Counted from the first letter of the stretch, positions 8,570-16,888 are shown. The stretch: 64,000 nt of DNA from Leifsonia tongyongensis (GCF_010686705.1 NZ_JAAGWY010000001.1:1364001-1428000); one strand, 5' to 3'. Notes: generated from the letters alone by a model not told the origin. A program made the numbers and translations.

Positions 8570-9553
8570 GTGAGCGAATTCACGCATCCTGTCGTCCGTC
8601 CCCGCCGCCTGCGGCAGTCCCCGGCCATGCGCCGGCTGACCGCCGAGACGCGCATCCACCCCTCCGAGCTGATCCTCCCCGCCTTCGTGCGCGAGGGCAC
8701 CCCCGAGCCGCTGCCGCTGCAGTCGATGCCCGGCGTCGTGCAGCACAGTCTGGACTCACTCCGCCGGGCAGCCGCTGATGCAGCGGAAGCGGGCGTCGGC
8801 GGCGTGATGCTGTTCGGCGTCCCCGAGACGCGTGACGCGATCGGGTCGGCCGCGACGGACCCCGACGGCATCCTCAACGTCGCCACCCGGGCGGTCGTCG
8901 CCGAAGTCGGCGACGCTCTCGTCGTGCAGACGGATCTCTGCCTCGACGAGTTCACCGACCACGGCCACTGCGGTGTCCTCGATTCCCGAGGCGTCGTCGA
9001 CAACGATGCGACCCTCGAGCGGTATCGCGAGATGGCTGTCGTCCAGGCCGAAGCCGGGTCTGTCGTGCTCGGGCTGAGCGGAATGATGGACGGTCAGGTC
9101 GCCGCCGTGCGCGAGGCCCTCGACGCCGCCGGGCACAACGACACCGCCATCCTCGCCTACGCCGCGAAGTACGCCTCGAGCTTCTACGGCCCCTTCCGCG
9201 AAGCGGTCGACTCGCAGCTGCAGGGCGACCGCCGCAGCTACCAGCAGGATCCGGCGAACCGCAGGGAAGGCCTGCGCGAGGCGCGGCTCGACCTCGAGGA
9301 GGGCGCCGACATCCTGATGGTGAAGCCGGCGATGAGTTACCTCGACGTGCTCTCCGACGTCGCGGCGTTCAGCGATGTTCCCGTCTGGGCTTACCAGGTC
9401 TCGGGAGAGTACGCGATGATCGAGGCGGCCGCCGCGAACGGCTGGATCGACCGGCGTCGTGCGATCGAGGAGTCGCTGACGGGCATCCGCCGGGCCGGAG
9501 CCGATGCGGTGCTCACCTACTGGGCGACGGAGGTGGCACGGTGGCTGCGCTGA
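8570..9553 (+). CDS. hemB: Delta-aminolevulinic acid dehydratase (porphobilinogen synthase)
   Basis: HemB condenses two aminolevulinates into porphobilinogen. The 327-residue protein has both active-site lysines, Lys200 in [14 protein letters not shown] and the Schiff-base Lys252 in [13 protein letters not shown]. The metal-binding loop reads [14 protein letters not shown]: the first and last cysteines of the zinc triad are kept while the middle one is Asp, an intermediate between the zinc (C-x-C-x8-C) and magnesium types. The GTG start follows a leaderless TAGGCT box. The stop overlaps the hemL start by 13 bases. [15 protein letters not shown] near the N-terminus is typical for the family. 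Confidence 0.95.
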   Translation: MSEFTHPVVRPRRLRQSPAMRRLTAETRIHPSELILPAFVREGTPEPLPLQSMPGVVQHSLDSLRRAAADAAEAGVGGVMLFGVPETRDAIGSAATDPDGILNVATRAVVAEVGDALVVQTDLCLDEFTDHGHCGVLDSRGVVDNDATLERYREMAVVQAEAGSVVLGLSGMMDGQVAAVREALDAAGHNDTAILAYAAKYASSFYGPFREAVDSQLQGDRRSYQQDPANRREGLREARLDLEEGADILMVKPAMSYLDVLSDVAAFSDVPVWAYQVSGEYAMIEAAAANGWIDRRRAIEESLTGIRRAGADAVLTYWATEVARWLR

Positions 9554-10950
9554 GGGGGAGCGACGAGGATGCGCTGGCCGACGGTGCGGCGCTGGCCGAC
9601 GGTGCCGCGCTGGCCGACGGTGCAGCGCTGGCCGACGGTGCAGCGCTGGCCGACGTGAATCTGGTCGAATTCGAGCGGGCCCGACGGGTCATCCCCGGTG
9701 GCGTCAACTCGCCGGTGCGCGCGTTCGGCTCCGTCGGCGGCACCCCCCGGTTCATGGTGTCCGCTCGCGGCCCGTACATCACGGATGCGGACGGCCGCGA
9801 GTACGTGGACCTGGTCGCTTCGTGGGGTCCTGCGATCCTGGGCCATGCACATCCTTCCGTCGTGGCCGCCGTCCAGGAGGCCGCCGCACGGGGGCTCTCG
9901 TTCGGCGCATCGACGCCCGCGGAGACCGCGCTGGCCGAGGCTGTGCGGGCACGTGTCCCGATCGTCGACAAGCTGCGCCTCGTCTCGACCGGCACCGAAG
10001 CGACGATGACCGCGATCCGGCTCGCCCGCGGTTTCACCGGCCGGCCCCTGCTGATCAAGTTCGCAGGACACTACCACGGGCACTCCGACGGACTGCTCGC
10101 CGAGGCGGGCTCCGGACTGGCGACCCTCGCGATGCCGGGTTCCGCCGGGGTCACCGAGGCGACTGCGGCGCAGACCCTCGTCCTTCCCTACAACGACCTG
10201 CCCGCGGTCCGGGCAGCCTTCGAGCATCACGGACCCGACATCGCGGCCGTGATCACCGAGGCGGCGGCAGCCAACATGGGCGTCGTTCCGCCCGACCCAG
10301 GATTCAACGCCGCGCTCGTCGACCTCGCCCACGAGTACGGTGCACTGGTCATCCTGGACGAAGTGCTCACCGGCTTCCGCGTCGGCCCGGCCGGGTTCTG
10401 GGGGCTCGACCGGTCGTACACACCCGACCTTCTGACGTTCGGCAAAGTGATCGGCGGAGGAATGCCGCTGGCGGCTCTCGGCGGACGAGCCGAGATCATG
10501 GACTACCTCGCGCCGAGCGGCCCGGTGTACCAGGCCGGGACGCTGTCCGGCAATCCGGTGGCTGTCGCCGCCGGACTCGCGACGCTCGCCGCAGCCGACG
10601 ACGCCGTCTATGCGCGACTCGACGAGACGGCTGCGATCATCTCGAAGGCCGTGTCGGATGCGCTGACGAACGCCGGCGTCGCCCATCGCGTCCAGCGGGC
10701 GGGCAACCTCTTCAGTTTCGTGTTCGGGTCGTTCGAGACGGCACCCCGCACCTACGCCGACGTGCTCCGTCAGGAAGCGTGGCGGTATCGCCCGTTCTTC
10801 CACGCGATGCTCGACGCGGGCGTCTCGCTCCCGCCGAGCGTCTTCGAGGCGTGGTTCGTGACGGCGGCGCACGACGAGGCCGCTGTGGCTCGCATCCTCG
10901 AGGCGTTGCCGGCAGCGGCACGGGCGGCCGCGGCGGCGACGCCCGGATAG
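9541..10950 (+). CDS. hemL: Glutamate-1-semialdehyde 2,1-aminomutase
   Basis: HemL is a PLP enzyme that isomerises glutamate-1-semialdehyde to aminolevulinate, linking HemA to HemB. Family motifs: [40 protein letters not shown] and the PLP lysine Lys302 in [14 protein letters not shown]. The GTG at 9541 overlaps hemB and gives 469 residues, with a tail made of five ALADGA repeats before the true fold. A second in-frame GTG at 9655 ([11 protein letters not shown]) would give a normal-length protein, so either start is possible; the overlap favours 9541. The gene ends within a 15-base tandem repeat that continues to the next, convergent gene. Confidence 0.94.
   Translation: MAALRGSDEDALADGAALADGAALADGAALADGAALADVNLVEFERARRVIPGGVNSPVRAFGSVGGTPRFMVSARGPYITDADGREYVDLVASWGPAILGHAHPSVVAAVQEAAARGLSFGASTPAETALAEAVRARVPIVDKLRLVSTGTEATMTAIRLARGFTGRPLLIKFAGHYHGHSDGLLAEAGSGLATLAMPGSAGVTEATAAQTLVLPYNDLPAVRAAFEHHGPDIAAVITEAAAANMGVVPPDPGFNAALVDLAHEYGALVILDEVLTGFRVGPAGFWGLDRSYTPDLLTFGKVIGGGMPLAALGGRAEIMDYLAPSGPVYQAGTLSGNPVAVAAGLATLAAADDAVYARLDETAAIISKAVSDALTNAGVAHRVQRAGNLFSFVFGSFETAPRTYADVLRQEAWRYRPFFHAMLDAGVSLPPSVFEAWFVTAAHDEAAVARILEALPAAARAAAAATPG
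9571..9657 (+). repeat. 18-bp tandem repeat inside the hemL N-terminus
   Basis: Four full and one partial copy of GCGCTGGCCGACGGTGCG encode ALADGA repeats. Copies differ only at the last base, which suggests recent expansion by slippage. The repeat ends at the alternative GTG start. Confidence 0.85.
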
Positions 10951-11020
10951 ACGAGCCCCGGATAGACGAGCCCCGAGCTGACGAGCCCCGAGCAGAGGAG
11001 CCCCGAGCAGAGGAGCTACG
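10940..11020. repeat. 15-bp tandem repeat joining two convergent genes
   Basis: Five imperfect copies of GATAGACGAGCCCCG span the hemL stop codon and run into the stop codon of the minus-strand gene at 11016. No hairpin terminator is evident between the two genes. Confidence 0.75.
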
Positions 11021-11687
11021 GCCTCAGTTCCGGCCGGCTCAGCGCAGGCGGGTAGCCTTGCGCGGTGGCCCACGCGATCCAGCCCGCGGGCATCCAGCTC
11101 CCGTCGACGAGCTGCGGATGCTGCGGGTGACGGTTGGTCGCCCAGAGCACGAACACCAGCTCCGCCCAGTCGGTGACGACGCGCCAGGTGAGCGGCCCGC
11201 GGGTGGAACGCCCGCTGACGATCACGCAGCCGAAGGCCGCGAGCTGCATCATGTCGATCGAATTCCAGCCCCAGGGGAATACCCCGAACTGGTCGACGAG
11301 GTAGAAGCCCCGGTCGGTGACGACGATCTGCCCGCGAACCTGCGGGCGCCAGGTCACCTGGGCGTCTGCCTCGGCCTGCGCGCGCCGCGCATTGTTGTTG
11401 GACGAATTCACCGCCAGTGTCGTCGCCGCGAGCGCAAGGCCGAGCGTGCCGGTGCCGAACGCGAACGCGTTCGATGTCGAATACGATCCGTCGCCCGCCG
11501 CCCGGAACTCGTCAACCGATACGATTCCCCCGGCGAACGGCACCTCACCGTCGCGGAGGGGGAAGTAGGTCGGCACCCGCTCGTCCGGCACCTGGCCGCT
11601 GCGGATGTCGGTCACGATCCGGCATGTCGTCCACAGCGCCGTGTCCGCGGGAAGCCAGGGTCGGCCTGAGGGTGTGAGCTGGTCCAC
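11016..11687 (-). CDS. Hypothetical protein, 223 aa
   Basis: I do not recognise this family. The start GTG at 11687 is chosen because TACGAT lies seven bases upstream and the reading begins cleanly as (M)DQLTPSGRPWLPAD. A hydrophobic stretch at about residues 72-92 (FGTGTLGLALAATTLAV) could be a single membrane segment, followed by a polar NNNARRAQAEAD linker and a C-terminal domain with VTDRGFYLVDQFGVFPWGWNSIDMM and several tryptophans. The C-terminal half resembles membrane-proximal PH-like or regulatory domains in its alternation of hydrophobic residues, but that is weak. It is convergent with hemL. Confidence 0.7.
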   Translation of the reverse strand: MDQLTPSGRPWLPADTALWTTCRIVTDIRSGQVPDERVPTYFPLRDGEVPFAGGIVSVDEFRAAGDGSYSTSNAFAFGTGTLGLALAATTLAVNSSNNNARRAQAEADAQVTWRPQVRGQIVVTDRGFYLVDQFGVFPWGWNSIDMMQLAAFGCVIVSGRSTRGPLTWRVVTDWAELVFVLWATNRHPQHPQLVDGSWMPAGWIAWATAQGYPPALSRPELRP

Positions 11688-11694
11688 GAGACCG

Positions 11695-11700
11695 ATCGTA
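11695..11700 (-). promoter_or_regulatory. Leaderless -10 box
   Basis: TACGAT on the minus strand is seven bases from the GTG at 11687 and decides that start. Confidence 0.65.
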
Positions 11701-11740
11701 GGGGCTGCCGCAGTCCGGTGGGGAGCGAATTCGCCGAGTG

Positions 11741-11977
11741 CTACAGGTCGGGGTTCGCGGATGCCCGTTCGACGGTCTCGACGTACGTGTACGTGGCCTC
11801 GTGTGGCCAGCCATCCGCATCCACCAGCGCGTAGACGTCGAAGGCGAGTTGCCCGCCACCGCCGGCCGCGCGGCGGAGTGTCTTCGGCGGAGTGTCGGAG
11901 GTTCCGCGCACGACCACGGTCTGCGGTGTCGCGTCGCGCCTGAGCAGTCGCGCCGAGAAGGTGAGGTGGCGTGCCAC
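11741..11977 (-). CDS. Hypothetical protein, 78 aa
   Basis: A short protein, (M)ARHLTFSARLLRRDA at the N-terminus and DADGWPHEATYTYVETVE near the C-terminus, without cysteines or membrane segments; beta-rich by eye. The GTG at 11977 has AAAGGAC four bases upstream, a reasonable ribosome site, so I prefer it to upstream alternatives. It lies 53 bases upstream of the 223-aa gene on the same strand and may share its transcript. No family is recognised. Confidence 0.6.
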   Translation of the reverse strand: MARHLTFSARLLRRDATPQTVVVRGTSDTPPKTLRRAAGGGGQLAFDVYALVDADGWPHEATYTYVETVERASANPDL

Positions 11978-12080
11978 GGATGTCCTTTCGTCCACCCCAT
12001 TCTGTCGCGCCCACCCCCGCGCACGAGCCAGCGCGAACGAGCCCACGCCCGCCCCCGCGCACGAGCCCGCGCACTAATTC

Positions 12081-12118
12081 GGCCCGAGCGCACTAGTACA
12101 ACCACGTGCGCTCGGGCC
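12081..12118. repeat. Family A palindrome, long-armed copy
   Basis: GGCCCGAGCGCAC at 12081-12093 and GTGCGCTCGGGCC at 12106-12118 are perfect 13-base inverted arms around a TAGTACAACCAC loop. The inner GCGCAC, GTACAA and GTGCGC match the seven other family A palindromes in this window. It lies between the unknown gene at 11977 and the end of the sugar permease. Confidence 0.9.
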
Positions 12119-12160
12119 AAAGGAGTGCGACGAGACGATGCTCGCGCGCGGACGCGCCCG

Positions 12161-13441
12161 CTATCTCACGACGGTCCCGCCGGACCTCCTCCGCGACAGC
12201 GCGTCCACCGTTGCGGCGAGGATCAGCACGCCACCGGTGACGAGGAAGTTCACACCGCCGGGGAGGTTGAGCAGGCCGAGGCCGTTGGTGATGACGGCGA
12301 TGACGAGCGCGCCGATCGCGGCGTGCAGGAGTCGTCCGCGGCCACCGAAGAGGCTCACACCACCGACGACGGCTGCAGCCACACCGCTCAGGACGATGTC
12401 GCGACCGAATGCGGCGTCGACCGACCCGACCTTGCTGGCGCTGAAGAAGCCGGAGACCACCGCCAGCGTGGAACAGATCGCGAATGCGGCCCACTTGATA
12501 CCGACCACCTTGATACCGGCACGGCGGGCGGCCTCAGCGTTACCGCCGACCGCGTACAGGTAGCGGCCGAACCGGGTGCGGTCGAGGACGAACGTTCCGA
12601 TCCACAGGATCGCGAGGACGATCGGCACGACGATGGGCACACCCGACACCGCCAGGAACCCGGTGCCACGGTTCTGGTTCAGCAGGGCGATCACGATTCC
12701 GCCGATGACGGCGATGACGCCGAGCCGGATCCACAGCAGGATGATCGTGCGGCTGGCCACCCCGGCGCGCGCGCGGCGGCGGCGGTCGATGAACGCCTGG
12801 CCCGCGGTGATGCCGAGGATGACCACGAGCATGACCCAGCCCGCCCACGGGGGCATGTTGCTGTTCTGGATCGCGAGGATCTCGGGCTGCTGGATGCGGT
12901 ACAGGCCGCCGTTCCCGATGATGATGAGCTGCAGGCCTTGCAGGCCGAGGAACAAGCCCAACGTGACGACGAACGATGGAACCCCCACCCTGGCCACGAA
13001 GAACCCGATGAAGAGACCGATCACGAGGCCGGAGAGCAGAGCTACCACCGCCGCCAGGATCCAGTTCATGTTGAGTCCGCCCGGATCGGACAGGACCACG
13101 AAGAGCGACATCGCAACACCGGAGGTGACACCGGCCGACAGGTCGATCTCACCCAGGAGGATCACGAAGACGAGCGCCATGGCCAGCATGACCAGGGTGG
13201 CCGCCTGGGTGAGCAGGTTGGCGAAGTTGCGTTCGGTCAGGAAGAACGGGCTCAGTGCGGTGAAAAGGATGCTCAGCACGACGAACCCGGCGATCGCGGG
13301 CAGCGCGCCCATGTCGCCGTTCCGCACCCGCTGGAAGTAGGCCACCGTCTGGTCGCGAAGCGTGCCGTCCTGGCCGCTCCCGATCATATCCGGAGCCGGG
13401 GTCTCCGGGACCGGGGTGTCCGATTTCGTTGTGACGCTCAT
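12161..13441 (-). CDS. Sugar ABC transporter permease (XylH/RbsC type)
   Basis: This 426-residue inner-membrane permease belongs to the BPD_transp_2 family used for xylose, ribose and similar sugars. About ten hydrophobic segments are visible, with the family signatures LLGEIDLSAGVTSGVAMS early and GRYLYAVGGNAEAARRAGI followed by GVSLFGGRGRL late. The N-terminal 35 residues are polar and cytoplasmic. It is the last gene of a minus-strand operon (binding protein, ATPase, permease); its ATG overlaps the ATPase stop in ATGA. The binding protein sequence suggests xylose or a related pentose, but the substrate is inferred. Confidence 0.88.
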   Translation of the reverse strand: MSVTTKSDTPVPETPAPDMIGSGQDGTLRDQTVAYFQRVRNGDMGALPAIAGFVVLSILFTALSPFFLTERNFANLLTQAATLVMLAMALVFVILLGEIDLSAGVTSGVAMSLFVVLSDPGGLNMNWILAAVVALLSGLVIGLFIGFFVARVGVPSFVVTLGLFLGLQGLQLIIIGNGGLYRIQQPEILAIQNSNMPPWAGWVMLVVILGITAGQAFIDRRRRARAGVASRTIILLWIRLGVIAVIGGIVIALLNQNRGTGFLAVSGVPIVVPIVLAILWIGTFVLDRTRFGRYLYAVGGNAEAARRAGIKVVGIKWAAFAICSTLAVVSGFFSASKVGSVDAAFGRDIVLSGVAAAVVGGVSLFGGRGRLLHAAIGALVIAVITNGLGLLNLPGGVNFLVTGGVLILAATVDALSRRRSGGTVVR

Positions 13442-14190
13442 ACTGTCGCTCCCGTGTAGGTCTTGCTTCCGGTGATGTAGCCGACGACATCGTCGCTGTT
13501 CGTCTTGGAGGTCTCGACCTCTGCGACCATCTGGCCGAGGTAGAGCACGTTGATGAAGTCGGCGACCTGGAAGACGTCGACGAGGTTGTGGCTGATCATG
13601 AGCACGCCGACGCCGCGCTCTGCGAGTCGTTTGACGAGGGAGAGCACCTGTTCGGTCTGCGCGACGCCGAGTGCCGCGGTCGGCTCGTCGAGGATGACGA
13701 CCTTGGCCGATTTCAGCACGGAGCGCGCGATCGCGACCGTCTGCCGCTGGCCACCGGAGAGTGACGAGACTTTCTGGCGAACGGACTTCACGGTTCGGAC
13801 GGAGAGCGACCGGAGGGTCTCCGAGGCCTCGCGCTCCATCTTGCCTTCGTCGAAGGTGCCGAGTTCCGTCTCCTCGCGGCCGAGGAACATGTTCTGGACG
13901 ATGTCGAGGTTGTCGCAGAGTGCAAGGTCCTGGTACACGACCTCGATGCCGAGATGCGAGGCCTCGCGCGGGTTGTGTAGTCCGACGACCTCGCCTTCGA
14001 ACTTCACGACGCCTTCGTCGTAGGGCTGGACGCCCGCGAGGCCTTTGATCAGGGTGGACTTGCCGGCGCCGTTGTCGCCGACGAGTGCGGTGATCTTGCC
14101 CGGGTACACCTTCAGCGAGACGCCCTTGAGGACGCTCACCGGCCCGAAGCTCTTCTTCACATCAGTCATTTCGATGATGGGTGAATCCAT
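13438..14190 (-). CDS. Sugar ABC transporter ATP-binding protein (single NBD)
   Basis: This 250-residue ATPase powers the adjacent sugar permease. Walker A is GDNGAGKST, the signature is SLSGGQRQTVAIAR, Walker B is KVVILDEPTAAL and the switch histidine is in MISHN. Carbohydrate importers of this class usually carry a fused double ATPase of about 500 residues (XylG, RbsA); this one has a single domain, so it presumably works as a homodimer as in FrcA-type systems. Its ATG lies 173 bases after the binding-protein stop, across a strong hairpin, and its stop overlaps the permease start. Confidence 0.9.
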   Translation of the reverse strand: MDSPIIEMTDVKKSFGPVSVLKGVSLKVYPGKITALVGDNGAGKSTLIKGLAGVQPYDEGVVKFEGEVVGLHNPREASHLGIEVVYQDLALCDNLDIVQNMFLGREETELGTFDEGKMEREASETLRSLSVRTVKSVRQKVSSLSGGQRQTVAIARSVLKSAKVVILDEPTAALGVAQTEQVLSLVKRLAERGVGVLMISHNLVDVFQVADFINVLYLGQMVAEVETSKTNSDDVVGYITGSKTYTGATV

Positions 14191-14273
14191 GTGCGTTCCT
14201 TTGCTCGGGGCGACCGTGTCCCAATTGCGTGCTCAACGAAGAGTCTGCCACTGCCGGCGCTGCTGCCGAAGGA

Positions 14274-14321
14274 CGAAGGCTCCGCGTCTGGGTTCATTCT
14301 GAACCTGACGCGGAGCCTTCG
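14274..14321 (-). terminator. Strong hairpin between binding protein and ATPase genes
   Basis: CGAAGGCTCCGCGTC at 14274-14288 pairs exactly with GACGCGGAGCCTTCG at 14307-14321, and GGTTC with GAACC continues the stem inward to a small loop. There is no long T-tract. In sugar ABC operons such hairpins usually cut read-through or protect the 5' message so that the binding protein is made in excess; that role is inferred here. Confidence 0.8.
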
Positions 14322-14363
14322 GTGGGATCGACAGTCCGCTAGCGGGCTCTCATTTCCTAGGTG

Positions 14364-15446
14364 TTATTTGACGCCGTACTTCGTGCAGGCTGCAGCGACC
14401 TCTGCGGTGCAGATGTCCGAAGCCTTCGCGTCGCCCGCGGTCACGACCTGCTCCACCTTGTCAGGTGTGATCAGGATCGGGGTGACAGCGATGAACGGCT
14501 TGCCGTACAGCTGCTGCTGCGTCGGCGGCTTCTGGCCCTTCAGGAGCGAGATGGCGAGCGTGGATGCCGCGTCGGCCTCGAGCTTGAACGGCTTGTACAC
14601 CGTGGCGGTCTGCTTGCCCAGCAACACGTTCTGGAGGCCGGCGGTCGAAGCGTCCTGTCCGGAGACGGGGACCTTCAGGCCGTTCTTGTCCAGAATGGTG
14701 ATGACACCGGCAGCGTTGGTGTCGTTGGCGACCCAGACTGCGTCGACCTTGCCGCCCAGGCTGGTGAGAGCCTGTTCGAAGTTGGTCGCCGACTTCTGGC
14801 CGTCCCAGACACCGGTCGGCTCTGCAGCCGGCTTGATGCCCGCGGCGCTCATGACCGCGACGGCGCCGTCATGGAACAGCTTGGCGTTACCGTCTGTCGG
14901 GTCTCCACCCATATAGACGACCTTGGCCGTCTTCGGGTCCTTGCCTGCGGCCTTGAGGCCGTCGACGATGGACTGGCCTTCGAGCGCGCCGACCTTCGTG
15001 TTGTCGAACGACACGTAGTAGTCGGCCAGCATCGACGGGGCGGATGCCGAGCCGGTGGTGATGGGGCGGTCGTAGGCGATGACCGGGATGCCCTGCTTCT
15101 GGGCCTTCTGGGTCACTGCCACGGCTGCGCCGTTGTAGTCGACGAGGATCATCACGCCGCAGCCCTTGGTGAGCTGCTGGTCGGCGATCGTCGCGTACTT
15201 GTTCGGGTCACCCTGGGCGTTCTGGATGTCGGCGGTGAAGCCGGCGTCGGTGAAGGCCTTGTCGAGGGCGGGGCGGTCACCGTTCTCCCAGCGCGGCGAG
15301 GACGCCGAGTCGGGGAGGATGACACAAGCTCGCTGAGCTGTGGTTGAAGTGGAGCCTGATCCGCCGCCGGAGCCGCTGCAACCGCTCAACAGCAGTGCTG
15401 TTGCGGCAGCGGCCACCGTGATGGGGATCCATGAAGATTTCTTCAC
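14364..15446 (-). CDS. Sugar-binding lipoprotein (XylF-like)
   Basis: This secreted lipoprotein captures sugar for the downstream importer. The 360-residue protein begins (M)KKSSWIPITVAAAATALLL and has the lipobox LLSGCSG, with lipidation at the cysteine near residue 25, followed by a Gly/Ser linker. Peripla_BP_4 features resembling XylF include GVMILVDYNGAAV, VIAYDRPI, YYVSFDNTKVGALEGQ and WVANDTNAAGVI. The GTG at 15446 follows AAAGGGAA at proper spacing; upstream extensions are not supported. Its own promoter is visible at 15545-15572. Xylose or a related pentose is the likely ligand. Confidence 0.9.
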   Translation of the reverse strand: MKKSSWIPITVAAAATALLLSGCSGSGGGSGSTSTTAQRACVILPDSASSPRWENGDRPALDKAFTDAGFTADIQNAQGDPNKYATIADQQLTKGCGVMILVDYNGAAVAVTQKAQKQGIPVIAYDRPITTGSASAPSMLADYYVSFDNTKVGALEGQSIVDGLKAAGKDPKTAKVVYMGGDPTDGNAKLFHDGAVAVMSAAGIKPAAEPTGVWDGQKSATNFEQALTSLGGKVDAVWVANDTNAAGVITILDKNGLKVPVSGQDASTAGLQNVLLGKQTATVYKPFKLEADAASTLAISLLKGQKPPTQQQLYGKPFIAVTPILITPDKVEQVVTAGDAKASDICTAEVAAACTKYGVK

Positions 15447-15544
15447 GTCGTTCCCTTTCTTCTTTGAAGGAGGACACTCCTCGATGGCCACGCTCGGCTG
15501 TGAGCGATGGCTTCTAAAGTTTGGGCCAAATTGGTGACGTTGGC

Positions 15545-15572
15545 AACATACTTGCGCGTAACGGTTCGGTAA
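15545..15572 (-). promoter_or_regulatory. Promoter of the sugar ABC operon
   Basis: On the minus strand TTACCG (-35) and TATGTT (-10) are 16 bases apart, about 95 bases before the binding-protein start. Around it lie the direct repeat GTTACCGAACCGTTAC and a CCAAATTGG half-palindrome at 15527-15535, candidate sites for a sugar-responsive repressor not encoded nearby. Confidence 0.5.
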
Positions 15573-15612
15573 CCCTGCCGGACGAGTGTTCGCGACCCGG
15601 CAGACTAGGACC

Positions 15613-16002
15613 ATGGCCGATTTGCACGTTCACCCCGACCGCCTGGAGATCCGCCTCACACCGGCAGAGAAGGTGCTCGCGTTCCGACGCGACGACCTGG
15701 TGATTCCGCGTGACAGCATCCGTTCGGTGGCCATCACCGACGACCCGTGGATCTGGATCCGGGGGGTCCGTTCGCCTGGCGCCGCCGTGCCGCTGACGCT
15801 GGCCGCCGGTACGTGGAAGTTCCATGGCGGCAAGGATTTCCTGCTGCTCAAAGGCAAGCAGCGGGCGGCGGTCGTGCTCGACCTCGAAGGCGAGGATTTC
15901 GCGCGTGTGATCGTGTCGACGCCTCATGCGGCGAAGCTGATCGAGGCGCTCCGAGTGGTCGACGATGCGAGCCGCGAGCCCGGCGGCGAACGCATCGAAT
16001 AG
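15613..16002 (+). CDS. Hypothetical protein, 129 aa
   Basis: I do not recognise a named family. The protein reads MADLHVHPDRLEIRLTPAEK, then FRRDDLVIPRDSIRSVAI with WIWIRGVRSPG and KFHGGKDFLLLKGKQRAAVV: an all-beta pattern ending in a helix (HAAKLIEALRVVDD), similar in outline to bacterial PH-like domains. The ATG at 15613 sits close behind TAGGAC, which could be either a weak ribosome site or part of a -10 box; an upstream ATG at 15586 is less likely. It is divergent from the sugar-binding protein and ends two bases before a family B repeat. Confidence 0.7.
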   Translation: MADLHVHPDRLEIRLTPAEKVLAFRRDDLVIPRDSIRSVAITDDPWIWIRGVRSPGAAVPLTLAAGTWKFHGGKDFLLLKGKQRAAVVLDLEGEDFARVIVSTPHAAKLIEALRVVDDASREPGGERIE

Positions 16003-16003
16003 C

Positions 16004-16070
16004 GCGCTGGAGCTAGGAGGATCGCACTGCGATCCCGCGACGCCAGCGCCGAGGCAGCTGCGCTGCCGAG
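16004..16070 (-). repeat. 67-bp family B element, copy 1
   Basis: This copy, in minus orientation, exactly fills the gap between two convergent genes. It contains GGATCGCACTGCGATCC and GGCAGCTGCGCTGCC, each self-complementary, and outer GCGCTGG/CCAGCGC segments that can pair. Copies 2 and 3 are at 18926-18992 and 27325-27391, all the same length. Confidence 0.9.
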
Positions 16071-16073
16071 GGG

Positions 16074-16454
16074 TCACGCCAGGATGAAGAACACCAGCCC
16101 GGCGAGCGGGAGCAGGCCCTGGATGAGGGCAGCACGCACGTAGATCCGCCCGGTCGTCAGAAGCACGACGGATGCGAGCACCATGCAGGTCGCACAGAAG
16201 AACACGAGGCCGAATCCGACCTCGCGCAGAGTCGTCCAGTAGAGGACGAGCCCGACAGCGGCGCCGCCGGCGAGGAACAGGTTGTAGAAACCCTGGTTGT
16301 AGGCCATCGGCCGCACTGCGTCGGCGTCGCGCTGCGAACTGATCCCGAACCGGCGCCACACTTTCGGCGACGACCACATCACGCTCTCCATGCCGAAGAT
16401 GACGACGTGAATGAGCACAGCGGCCGAGATCAGGATCGAACCGATGATGGCCAT
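16074..16454 (-). CDS. DUF1304 membrane protein, copy 1
   Basis: This 126-residue protein has four hydrophobic segments and the DUF1304 signature: an N-terminal helix with HVVIFGMESVMWSSP, then RPMAYNQGFYNLFLAGGA in the second segment. The role of the family is unknown. It is one of two adjacent DUF1304 genes; they share the YNQGFYNLFLA motif and the VRALIQGxLPL ending, so they arose by duplication. The ATG is decided by a TATGCT box six bases upstream. Confidence 0.9.
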   Translation of the reverse strand: MAIIGSILISAAVLIHVVIFGMESVMWSSPKVWRRFGISSQRDADAVRPMAYNQGFYNLFLAGGAAVGLVLYWTTLREVGFGLVFFCATCMVLASVVLLTTGRIYVRAALIQGLLPLAGLVFFILA

Positions 16455-16460
16455 GGTGCG

Positions 16461-16466
16461 AGCATA
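16461..16466 (-). promoter_or_regulatory. Leaderless -10 box
   Basis: TATGCT (minus strand), six bases before the ATG at 16454, shows that the downstream DUF1304 copy has its own promoter although its paralogue is only 54 bases upstream. Confidence 0.65.
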
Positions 16467-16507
16467 CGCTGGGGGGTTGCTGGGGGAGCGAGTCCGCCCG
16501 CCCGCCG

Positions 16508-16888
16508 TCAGCTCAGGAGGATGAGGACGAAGCCGACCAGGGGAAGGACACCCTGGATGAGTGCGGGGCGCACGTAGCCCCTGCCTGTGGTGACTAGCAC
16601 GATGGCGGCGGCGACCATGCATCCGGTGGTGAACAGGATGAGGGCGAGGCCGGCCGCGTGCATCCCGATCCCGTAGAAGATGAGCCCGAGGACCGCGCCG
16701 ACCGCGAGGAACAGATTGTAGAACCCCTGGTTGTAGGCGAGCGGTCTGGTGGTGTCGGCCGCTTCCTGGCTGGCCACGCCGAAGCGTTTCCAGATCGACG
16801 GGCGCGTCCAGCTGATGCTCTCCATGACGAAGATCGCGACGTGGAGCGCAGCGGCGAGTGTCACGAACACGGTCGCGAGGATGATCAT
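16508..16888 (-). CDS. DUF1304 membrane protein, copy 2
   Basis: The second of two tandem DUF1304 genes, also 126 residues, with HVAIFVMESISWTRPSIWKRFG in the first half (a phrase close to its neighbour's) and RPLAYNQGFYNLFLAVGA. Four transmembrane helices are expected. It has a leaderless TAGCAT box six bases before its ATG. Equal length and colinear motifs point to an old tandem duplication; substitutions are spread throughout, so the copies have probably diverged in function. Confidence 0.9.
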   Translation of the reverse strand: MIILATVFVTLAAALHVAIFVMESISWTRPSIWKRFGVASQEAADTTRPLAYNQGFYNLFLAVGAVLGLIFYGIGMHAAGLALILFTTGCMVAAAIVLVTTGRGYVRPALIQGVLPLVGFVLILLS

